A DNA stretch of 64,000 bases from Phallus indusiatus (Eukaryota > Basidiomycota > Agaricomycetes > Phallales > Phallaceae). Both the position numbers and the translations under genes were made by a program. A model generated the notes under the pieces. It did no database searches. It was not told the DNA's origin and saw only the letters and a program-made list of their open reading frames with translations. Shown in pieces: positions 11,672 through 21,748 of this stretch (the first letter of the stretch is position 1; every line of letters starts with the position of its first letter). The stretch is from positions 2,542,001 through 2,606,000 of the forward strand of contig JAQFWX010000002.1 of NCBI GenBank assembly GCA_027605045.1, in the 5' to 3' direction.

Positions 11672-12511
11672 ATGAAAACCACGATTCTTCGACGGAACGT
11701 TCTGAATATGCTACCGAGCGGCCATCTCAATTTAGACGACACGGCCGAGTCCAACATAACTTGTTGTTCAAATGGCGGTTGTTGCAGAACGGGTCAATTC
11801 TGCATCAAGCACGGGCATGGTTGTTGTTACGATGACAATAAAGAATGTGGTACGTACGTCGAGCACTTGGCTCAAGTTTGAGCTTGCATCAGGATTGTTG
11901 GCTCATATCCTCCTTTCTAATACATAACATCAAAGATGACGGAGGATGCTGTTCAACCGGGTGTGTGTTTTTCGGTCTTCCACAATACAATCATACAAAA
12001 CGCTAAATTCCGATCAAATTGAAGAACATACTGTGTTCCAGGAGGATGCTGTCCTGATGGAAGTGTCTGTACTAATGGCCCGGGAATAACAACGCTCGCC
12101 AACACACTCGTGCCAACTAGTCAGGCAATACAGCCGAACCATTCTCATTCTCATTCTTACCAACATCACGTCAATCAATCGACACTATCTTCATACGACT
12201 TGAGCATCGCCAAAGAAGCCACTTCTTCAGCCATCCAAACTCTTTTGTCAGATACCACAACCACACCTCCATCGACATTAAATACCTCGCCTACTGCGTC
12301 GTTGCAAACAACGGATGACATTCCGACACTTTATATCCCATCGCCTTCATCCATTAGCAACTTGGCCAATTGGTCATATTCAACTACCAACTCTCCAGTT
12401 TTGCCAGTGCCTTTAACTGATAACGAAGGAACACTAAAAAGCAACCCGGGTGGTTATCTACCGTTTTACGTTTTAATGTTAATAATGTTTCTGCGCCGTG
12501 TATTATTCTAA
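11672..12511 (+). CDS. Cysteine-rich protein with double-Cys motifs and hydrophobic tail
   Basis: I do not recognise a named family. Three exons joined by short introns give a Cys cluster with repeated CC pairs: ITCCSNGGCCRTGQFC, HGCCYDDNKECG, DDGGCCSTG and GGCCPDGSVC. This spacing is like small disulfide-rich extracellular modules. A long Ser/Thr/Pro-rich region follows from about 12090 and ends in a hydrophobic tail, GGYLPFYVLMLIMFLRRVLF, before TAA. Ser/Thr-rich stalk plus tail suggests a cell-wall or GPI-anchored surface protein. The start is uncertain: the ATG at 11672 has no signal peptide, while an upstream ATG at 11421 encodes a signal-like MTCHRRLTLLHIICSLFSS that could be a first exon joined by splicing. 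Confidence 0.55.
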
Positions 12512-12634
12512 AGCATTCAATCATATTCATTGAACTTCATATTTTACACTCCAATTTTGTTCGTCTTTGAAGACAAGAGGAAACACCCCAATTCTACCAA
12601 TAATATACAAAGAAATCTAGCCTACACATCATTC

Positions 12635-14045
12635 TCATGGCCCAGCTGGCGGACCAATTTTGAAAATATCTAATGGGAAAGCGTTAGCCATAGCCGTATA
12701 ACCAGCGACATTAGGATGTAAAAAGTCTCCAGAGTCGAATTCAGGATTCAACATGTCGGGCTGCTCCGGATCCGCAACAACTTTATCAAAGTCGACGACC
12801 GCATCAAATGTCCCACTTGAACGAATAAAGGCGTTAACCCTTTGACGGGTCTGCTCTCTAACTGGGTTCGAATACGGCTGAATAGTGGCGTTCCCGCTGA
12901 ATGGTGTAATCGTGGCCGCGTACATGGGTATACCAACCGCATGAACACGCTCGACGATCTGTTTGAAAGCCCAGATAAGTTGATCTCCTATTTCTTGTTG
13001 TGCTTCAGGTGTAGGATCTGCTACACCAATGTCATTGACACCTTCGAAGATCATCGCGAATTTGACACCTGATTGAGCGAGAACATCACGGTCGATACGG
13101 CCCAACGCGTTAGGTCCAAGTCCATCCGCAAGAATCCGGTTTCCACCTGCTGCTTGATTGAGAACGGCGATGTTTTCTGTTCCTGGGTTCTGTTGCATCC
13201 GAGCTAGAACTAGATCGGGCCAACTGTAGAAGCAAAAAACAAATAATGTAAGAAGCTTGAGAGACCAGACGTGCGTTTAGAAGCTCCTGCTTCACGTACC
13301 GGTTGTTACCATTGTCGGTGCTCTCTCGCCCATCAGTAATACTATCACCGACAATAGCAAATGCGGTGGTGGTAGTAGGAGACCAGACTTCAACCGCACT
13401 GGCGAAATACCAATGTTCAACATTCTGCGTCGACGGATCCGTTATATTAACAGCGTTCACATGGTTTCCAAAAGCGAACCAAGAGGTCGTTCTACTGCCG
13501 GGATGAGAGGTGATATCATTCGTAGTCTGTCCTTCAGCTGTGTATAGCGTCACGGTGATCATTGACTGCGGTTTGATTGAGAAATGAATCGGGTCGGAAA
13601 CGACCAGAGCGCCATTGGGAATGGAGACGGAGGAAAGACCGCTGAAAGTCACTTGTTGCAGAGTCTCCGGTATAATGGTAGGCACACCAACGCCGTCATC
13701 TGTGGGTAAAGCGATGGTGACTTGCGTAATAGGCAAATTGGTTACGCCAAAGTTGTTTGAGAAGCGTAGACGGATTATATCGCCTCCGACGGACATATGG
13801 AACGTCTGGCGAATGGTCGAGTTGAAGAAAACGAGTCCGGTTTCGTTGAATGGAGGTGGTGGGAGATTGGCAGATTCTGTTAGTTGGGGCATTGTTACCC
13901 AAGTGTCTACCCAATGACCCGGTTGCACTGCTGCAGATGGAGAAGCAGCCGCGGATGCAGCAGCGGTTGTTGCCGCTGCTATAGCTCCATGGTGAGATGA
14001 GAAAACGAAGGCAACGAGTGAAACCAGACGATATATCGAAACCAT
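12635..14045 (-). CDS. Secreted GDSL/SGNH-type esterase or lipase
   Basis: Predicted extracellular SGNH hydrolase cleaving ester bonds in lipids or acetylated polysaccharides. ATG at 14045 starts MVSIYRLVSLVAFVFSS, a clear signal peptide, followed by an Ala/Ser linker. The N-terminal part (about 200 residues) has a beta-rich region seen in fungal SGNH proteins. Block I is IVGDSITDG with the catalytic Ser near residue 230. A single intron (about 13298-13227, GT...AG) follows the GNNR codons. Exon 2 carries block II Gly and block III Asn (NQAAGGNRI), EGVNDIGV, and the catalytic Asp/His pair in DSGDFLHPNVAGY near the end. Length is about 445 residues, usual for two-domain fungal members. All four SGNH residues are present. 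A TATA-like run on the minus strand lies near 14107. Confidence 0.9.
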
Positions 14046-15878
14046 AGCTCCCAAAGATAGGTAGCGTATGTATAGGGACAAAGACAAAGAGAAATAGTAA
14101 CCACGTCTATTTAAACGCTTTTGGGTTTATACTGCAAGAAGCGATCGGCTGAAGAAGACCCAAAGTACGTTCCTCATTTGGGGTTCTTTCACGGTCCGCG
14201 TCCATCATCGAGTTACGTTAATATGGGTTGATACATTGTCGAACAGGATACGGATAGAGAAGGTATATTTAGCAAATAGGTCATGCTCCATGTATTGAGT
14301 GGAGAAGACGGAGAGGAATACACCAGGAATAGATATTATCCTTCATTTCGTGGCTGGAATCGTGAATTGACGAAGTGAAAAGATGACGATTCTTTGCTCA
14401 TGTGGTTCCAGCGGGTATTGGAGAACGGGACACATGTTTTGACCTCGTGACTCCTGGACGTCGTCAAGTACTTGAATCTATATATATCTGTCATTCTTCA
14501 CCGAGTGTATCAAGTGCATCAAAGGGTTTCTGCGCATGACCATATCCGTAGTAGTAGTGTAGGCGTGGGTATACCAAAGGAGCTGACACGGGGTGCTGAC
14601 CGACAGTAGCTGGAATATTTTAATATGAATATACACGCTGCTCGACCAGTAGAACAATAAACGATCACCTCATGACCACCCAGAAAAATAATCTCTCGCG
14701 AACTCGGAAGCTGTCAGATGAAGAGCCCACTCTGCCCGTCAGAGATTCGACACGACGACCTCGTATTCTCATCATCGCGCTGATGCTCAAACATCTACAT
14801 AAAAATAAATCTCAAAGACGATATTTGAGAAGAAAAAAAAAGAACAGCGTACGATGTTCCATCGCCACGTCACTAACGCAGGATTCGAGAGATTGTAATA
14901 TACATGGCGCAATAGCACGTATGAATCTCGGATAAAACGACAAGGCGGATGGTGCGTTAAGGGTCGAAGAGAACTACAGAAAAAGCATGGAGAAGTGGGA
15001 AACAATCAGAGTTCAACATCAACGGCGATCGTTGTGAACCCCAGTGGTGACGACAGGCGCTTACAGGACACGACGCCATTATACGAGTGCCGTATAAACT
15101 CGTATAAGCGGGTCATACGACTACATTGATGGCCTGTTTTCTCCAAATGAAACCCCCAAACAAAACTTTGTCTTGATCAAGTACATAATCGCCTTCAAAT
15201 AAAGCGTTTTCATCTACTTCCTCTTGTCCAAAAAACATGTAGGTTTATTGTGCCAACTGCAATTTTCGATTTCTACTGACATGGGCCCATCCAAAGTTCA
15301 GTCAGTTATTCACCTAATTTACTTTTGTCAATTGATTCATTTTATAATTTTTTTTCGTGAGAAAATTGCAAGGCGACTGCTTTACTCGTACGTCCAGTGA
15401 CCCTCCCTTTGACAATTAAGGTGAACATTATCTAATTTTATCTCACTTGTGTGGATTGGAGTTTATTCATATCTCCGGAATGAATATGAGTTTTGCTTTC
15501 CCAAATTTCACATGTCATGCAGGATGGCTTGAGTCCCGGTCGGCTATAATAAACGCGTCTTACTTTGGTGTAAAACAAGCATCAATTTTGTCATTCATCG
15601 GGGCAATATTCAAAATACTGTTATTGGAACGACACTTAAATCCACTCCTATGTGTGCCTATTGTTGCCGTCAAGCTCGAATGTTGAAATAATTAGGTTAC
15701 ACCTCAGAAGTTCGATGACGTTTCACATGAACCCTCAAAATCCTAATAAGGCACAAGTCACACCACACAATTTTCAAGACACAAACGACATCATATTTCA
15801 AGAAAACAACAAAAACATATTCCAAGAAATTGCCTACATTCATGTAGGTGGTCTGATTGAGGCTCTTAACTTTGTCTT
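14046..15878. other. Intergenic, no gene seen
   Basis: 1.8 kb between the divergent esterase promoter and the 3' end of the beta-trefoil gene. Only short, unsupported open frames were seen. Confidence 0.5.
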
Positions 15879-17900
15879 CTAAGCCGGGGTAAGTTGGAAA
15901 CGCTGAGCATCAGATCCATCGGCAGCTTTGAAGGTCAACTGCCAGGCAAACCAGCGGTGTCGATATCAGCTAGTAGTACATTACGACTGAAGACTTACTG
16001 CAGGAGAAGCGGTCCTGTCCAGGGTAAGCACCAAGTCCTGGCCGGGGAGTGCGATGCTGCGTAAAACAGGTTTGAGTTTAAATGTTAACGCTTTCATTTT
16101 CACCAAAATAACTTACGTCCAAAGATCTTGTCCGGCAGCCTCGAACCTAAAATTGCTAGGTATGGGAGTAGCGTTGGAAGCATAAAGATCATTGTTCTAA
16201 AACAAGAGTTGTCATTCGTCAAAATAGCGCTGCTATTCATTCTTTCACGCTACCTCAGTGACGATCCATTTATAATCCCAGGGATTGCCTTTTCCCGCAA
16301 AGACAGTGAAGGTGTTGTCCTCCCCGTCTTTGAGAAGCCATATTTCCTATGCATCACAATGAGTCTCAGCCTCGTGACTGAAAACAGCCTTGCAACAGCG
16401 TCGACGCCTGTGCTTACCTTCCTGCCTCCTAAACCGACTTGAACAGGTCTTTCAGAAGGGATACCAGGGACAATCCCAACGGCGAGACTGTCTGAAGGTT
16501 TATCCTTGGGGCTGATAACATAAGAACCAGTGTTGGGACGCGACATTGTACTAATTGTAAATGCTCAGATGAGGGATACTGGAGGTATGATGTCCTGCTC
16601 GACTTCCCTTTATATGCAAATTTGAGTCTCAAAATTAAATAAATTTCACACTCCGTGAAACACTTCGTCTCACGGTAAACAACGGTATATGACTCAGAAC
16701 TTGCTTAAGATTCTCAGATTGACATGTTCTCTCATGATGTTTGTCACCTCCGCTCGTATTTTTTCAAAGTTGTTCCTCGAAATAGCCTTAAGTCTATCAC
16801 ATGTACAGTCTCACAAGTCGGTAATTAGATTACACGTCTTCTGAAAGGTATTTTTTGCAAGTGAATTGAATTGAGGAAGATATACACAACCAACTTCTTT
16901 TCTTCTTCTCAACCACGCACCATGCATGCAGGCTGGTACCATAATAACGGTGACCTACTGGAATAGATCTTCAAGTTTCCAACTTCGTATTCGCCGATTT
17001 CCTCTTCTATTCAATGCTCTCCTCTTAAGCAACCCGTCGGTAATGGTATAATCTGCCCGACCCGTTACCAACACTAATCAGTTTACTGACATCAATATAT
17101 GCTACAGATATTGAAGTGGTTAAATTCGGTCACAGCAAAGCTGCAAAAATGAACACTTCTCATCAGTTATCTAAATAGCGAAGTGGCCTAGACCTTTACC
17201 CCGCATCAATCTATGTGAGATACTCTGTCCGGTGCCGCATCGCGGCAACTTGAGGTTTCCGACTTTTTTGACATTTCCGCTGATGCATTTAATTTTTCCT
17301 GCGAAAACTTTTTATCTCAAGGCCACAACGTCAATAAAGGTAGAGAAGGTAAGAAAAAATATGAGAACGCGGTGATTGGTACTTCAACATATAAATAATT
17401 AGATGCACATAAAAATTTGAAATCATGATCACATGGCCATGTTTCAAAACCTCGCATAAGTATAGCTTTATACAAGAATAAAATACATCTTGAATCTATA
17501 GGGGAGCTTCTCCATCTTGAGAAGCTGCTGGTTACCTTTCTCGGTTTCGATTTTCCGACAGCCCGAGTAAGAAGATCATCTTTCGAACTCAACTTGTTTG
17601 ACCGGTCCCTTGAACCATCTTCGCGCACTGACCACCCACAGAATTAGACTGTATCCCACAACAATTCCAACAGCCACAGCAGCATAATTCAAAGTCTGCG
17701 AGTTAACGGGGTTTTCCTGTGGAAGCATGAAAACTATTGAAATAAATGAAATCCAAAGGACGGCAAGGATTGCGACGGGAAACGAAAGATGGAAGTGGGT
17801 GAAGCGCAAGGTGAAAGGACCCGGAGTGAAGTGCCTGTGGAAAATCAAACGAAAGGCGATGGGAAGGCCTGGAAACAAGTGAATTGGATTCGCTTGATTA
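15860..17900 (-). repeat. Right arm of the large inverted duplication
   Basis: Inverted partner of 1-1860. It contains the intact beta-trefoil gene, about 1 kb of shared intergenic DNA and the last exon of the permease. The spacer between the two arms is about 14 kb. Confidence 0.85.
15879..16546 (-). CDS. Small beta-trefoil-like protein (protease-inhibitor or lectin-like)
   Basis: Five exons from ATG at 16546 to TAG at 15879 give about 140 residues without a signal peptide, the size of fungal cytosolic beta-trefoil proteins such as mycocypins, I66-type inhibitors and ricin-B-like lectins. Exons read MSRPNTGSYVISPKDKPSD; EIWLLKDGEDNTFTVFAGKG then NPWDYKWIVTE; NNDLYASNATPIPSNFRFE with AAGQDLW; IALPGQDLVLTLDRT; and LTFKAADGSDAQRFQLTPA. 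Three similar units each ending in an aromatic or basic strand (W-x-V, D-L-W-T, R-F-Q-L) fit a trefoil. All introns have GT...AG ends and keep frame. The family call rests on size and pattern, not on a strict motif, so inhibitor versus lectin is open. The inverted copy at 1173-1834 is broken. Confidence 0.65.
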
Positions 17901-20073
17901 GCGCGTCCTTGGGGAAAATACGCATTTGCTTCATACCGTAAGAGATGTACAATCCTATAGTGGCAATGCTCGTCGCTGCTGAAAAAGCTACACTACTTCC
18001 AAGCGACGGTAGCCCCAAAATAAAACTTAAAACAACCGCGAGCCAAACTTAGAAAGGGAGCAAGGAATGAGATTTCTTTATCAGTGAGAGCTTTGAAAAC
18101 CAAATGTCAAGATCCTCGAAAGCACCCACCTGTGCGAACGGGAGTTTTCGTCCTCTCGTTAACCTTATGGAAAAACTTGGATCCAGGTAAGGCACCATCT
18201 CGAGAAAACGCATACATCATACGCGAGTTGGACGTGATTGAAAATGTTCCGGCAAAGAACATGCATGTGAATATCACGACCTGATTGTTTTGCAGTCAAC
18301 GAGAGTTCAAAAGTCACAAGACTTGAAATAGCCCCACCATCAACGCGATTGCACCTTTCTCACCTACAGTATCTAACAAAATCTGTGTTACTGGTTGACC
18401 GGTTGGTGAACCAACCGTAGTATCATAGTCTTGTATACTGAAAAGCAGCGCAACAATGAGAAACCATCCTAGGACTGCGCTTACGCATATCGAAATAACT
18501 ATTCCCAGCGGTCCGGATATGGCTGAAAGTTGTTACCAAGTGTCGGCCAAATTTAGTATCAGGGAAGACGACAATAAATGCGTACCGGCGTTATGTGTTT
18601 CTTCCGTCATCTAAATTACATGAAAAAGGACTCCCACAGAAAAGATGAAAATGCTCTCACATGCGCGCTAGCGTCGAAACCTTGTTGTGATATATCAGTA
18701 CACCAAACGCACGGTAAAAAAAAACGACATAAATCCCACCAGTAAGAGTATATTGAGCAATTAGGATCCCAATGACAGCGACATAGCCATCACTAGCTCT
18801 TACGCCCCACCCTATGCTCGACCCATCGACAGCGGTATTATCTACAAAATGTTGGAACACAAACTTAGCAGATTGGTGTTTCGGCGCCTTGGCCAGACAA
18901 ACTATTGCTAAAGATGTTGTCCCGAGGGCGTGCCACCAAATAGAAACAGTGTTGAGAAGGCCAAGGAGGTGTACGCCGAAAGTATTTATTAGACCTGCAA
19001 GATAAGGTGAACATTGGATTGAAACGAGATGAGGTAACCTAAAATATATACCTTGGGCTAGTAGTACAGCTGCGTATATGCCAATGGTAGTTCTCGGAGT
19101 AGGTACGAATGATGTTCCCAATGTTGCCGTAGTAGATATAAATTGTGCTACAGCAAAGCTAATTGGAAATGAATGAGCATCCGAGTTCTTTCGCTATCGT
19201 AGGACAAAGCATACCTAATGCCTGTCGTTACGGCGACTTGTCCTAGCGTAGAGAAAATTTAAAAAGACGTTTATTGACTACGTTAGGAGGAAGTATACAT
19301 ACCCAAAAGATTGAACCACCCTGTTATCTTTTGAAAACCGCAAAAAATCACATGTAGTCGGACATATCGGTCCTAGAGAACAAATAAACTTACCCACGAA
19401 GCCATCGGTGCGTAATGATCAGGTACCATCCTCGCCGCCCAGAAATAAGGACCGCCACTTGTGGGATGGGCGCTGCAAATTTCTAAAGAGTACTCCATAA
19501 AAGTTTTACCCCCCAAATTACCATGGAATTTATACCTCCCATAGCCAGTCCGACCATTAACGTGAAAAAGGCTTGGAATTTATGTTTATAAGAAACGGAA
19601 TCGTAAACGCATTCAATGAGGCTTACAGACAACAACCCAACCCCAAACCATCACAGCTGGCCCCCCAGTGTTCTGATAACGGTGTGAACAAAAGCCAGCA
19701 TAACACTGTGATCGAGTTGCTAACCAATCCATATAAAAACAAGCTCGAAATGCCCTATATGACAAATGGGTACTGGGCTTTAATTTATAAGACGAACACA
19801 TACGGTGATAACGCTGATAATTGAGAACGACACGCCAAAGTTCTACGATATTATCACAGACAATGTTCAATCAGCATCCACACCATACATATATTGAACC
19901 AAGCATACCTGTAGGAGACTAAGACCGCGTTTTAGCTCTTGTTTGTAACCCAGTCGAGCTAGTTCTGCTTCATCACTATTGAACTTGCCGTGACGAGAAC
20001 TATCATCCTTGTCATTCTCAAGGCTGAAAGAGGCGGTGCCCTTCTCGAGGACGATTGTATCAGAATGTACCAT
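17576..20073 (-). CDS. APC-superfamily amino-acid/GABA permease
   Basis: Plasma-membrane or vacuolar proton-coupled transporter of amino acids, GABA or choline. About ten exons run from ATG at 20073 to TGA at 17576. The cytosolic head has DEAELARLGYKQELKRGLSL, the usual lead-in of this family. It is followed by NFGVSFSIISVIT (TM1), GGPAVMVWGWVVV (TM2), an AEICSAHPTSGGPYFW-like loop near 19430-19480, a gating stretch with FDASAHMTEETHNAGTA-like codons near 18580-18680, FTCMFFAGTFSITSNSRMMY with AFSRDGALPGS near 18180-18270, and a last exon with RLIFHRHFTPGPF and two final membrane spans. Order, motifs and expected length (about 520 residues) agree with an intact gene. The 3' exon is duplicated as a broken relic at 1-216. 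Confidence 0.88.
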
Positions 20074-20118
20074 GTAGTCCAGAAGTGTGCTTAAAAAGAC
20101 GAAAACTTCCTAAGAGAT

Positions 20119-20702
20119 GACGAGAATGAATGAAAAGTTATGAGGGTTCTAGCCGTTATCGTGGCATACGTAATGAGTAACGTGAATACTTTCGTCTGCA
20201 TCATTCATCAATGCATCACTTCTCCTGCCGGCGCGCGTTCACACTGTACACGTGCATCAGCATTTTTATGCTCAGCTGCGTTCTTGAGACTAGTGAAAGC
20301 ACCTTACCGTTATCGCGCTTATAAAATTAAAAATCAATCGGGTATTAGGTCAAATAGGTTTAAGGCAGCCTCTTGCCCGAGAAGTCCGGGCCTCTTTCTT
20401 GTATTGGGTACATCATCTGTATTTTCAATTTCTCTATTTCAAACTTAATGTTCTGATTTCGACTATTGCTGTGAATTTGTAAGAAAAGACAGCTATAACA
20501 AACAATATAGAACTGAGCTTGTGAATCACAGGAATTTTCCTGAATTCAATCCAACTACTTGTCTATTTTGTAAAGATTTGTAAGAAATCTGTCAGTTGAT
20601 TTCAAATAAAATTGATGAACGGAAGGTCATGAGAGCTGGATAAGTTCGATTAAGAAAGCAAAATGCGAAAGGAGTCAAAACTTCTTCCAGCTTAGTCCGC
20701 GT
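20119..20702 (+). repeat. Segmental repeat A, copy 1
   Basis: About 580 bp that recurs in the same orientation at 34781-35356 with a few percent differences and small indels. It spans non-coding DNA. Short open frames inside are not conserved in frame between copies. In this copy it flanks the 3' side of the TRI5-like pseudogene. Confidence 0.85.
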
Positions 20703-21337
20703 CGCCGCGCAGTCCGTGACAGTACGAAGAAATTTGACATTATGCGCTACGGCCTCTGCCGAAAAACATTAAGCGCCTTAACTGAACCAAAACTTGACCA
20801 AAACTGTCGTTCGCGAACTTTAGGGATAAGTAACTCAAGCATCTGTAACTTTTGACCCGTATACTTGATACTTAACAATGTTGGTTCTGATAGACGAAGC
20901 AGTGTGACGCCGAATAGTACTTTGATTATTTGTACAGTACACAAAGCCCATGTGAACATTGAAGATAATAAGTTTATAATGTAATAATGCCCAAATCTTC
21001 CAAATGATACTGTTGATTTTGAGCGATGTTCCATTGGCTATAAGAGGTTAACGAAATCCAAAGGGCGAAAAATAGAATAAATTTCGAAAACGATATACGC
21101 GTTCTCTCCCAGATCATCGATCACTACTAGTCACTCATGTCCTCACGCCTCTGCCGCAGCAGGATTGTCCGCTAAGATTGTATAAATGTTTTCCCTTGCC
21201 TTTTTCGAGCTTGGCGAGAACTTCTGAACAAATTTCGTGTTTTGACTTATTCCCACTCTTGGCGCGATTATGAATGTATGTTCAAGTTCTGCGTTGTTTG
21301 CGAGCTCTTCTTTATGAAATGTACAACATAATCGGAG

Positions 21338-21735
21338 TTGTTAGGGCTACTCAGCTCACACTAGAGGGAGGGGATCCTAAGCAAAATATATTGAGAGAAC
21401 TATGCTACTCACCTAGAGGGAGGGGATCCTAAGAGAACAAGCTTAGGGACCCTCACTCTAGGGACAGCGACTATATACATGAAAAACGATAACGCGGCGT
21501 GCGGCCCTGACACAGCTAAGTGCTAGGCGCCCGAACCGAGCCTAAGCGACATGATGTCACGGGCATCACGCCGGGTACGAGCGCGCGACGCGCGCGAGTA
21601 GAGAATGCGAAATAGAGACTGAACAAGGGAACGGAAGATAAAAGTAAAATACGGAAATAGTAAATGGAATGGAAATGAAGTGATGCCGATGATAATAAAT
21701 AGAAAAATGAGAGACGGTGGTAGCGTACCCTGACA
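21338..21735 (-). repeat. 3' LTR (left copy)
   Basis: Direct repeat of 27165-27553. On the plus strand it begins TGTTAGGGCTACTCAG and ends GCGTACCCTGACA. Inside are two copies of a 22 bp motif containing TAGAGGGAGGGGATCC. It differs from the other LTR mainly by a short CG-rich indel near 21580-21595. The start may be off by one base. Confidence 0.95.
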
Positions 21736-21748
21736 CCACCCCCCCTTC
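21736..21748 (-). promoter_or_regulatory. Polypurine tract of the retrotransposon
   Basis: Read on the minus strand, AAGGGGGGGTGG directly abuts the 3' LTR and overlaps the end of the integrase frame. A purine run at exactly this position primes plus-strand DNA synthesis in LTR elements. Confidence 0.85.

Noticed and set aside
20140..20448. Open frame shared with the repeat at 34803
   Set aside because: The frame is not kept between the two copies and there is no splice or domain support; it is part of non-coding repeat A.
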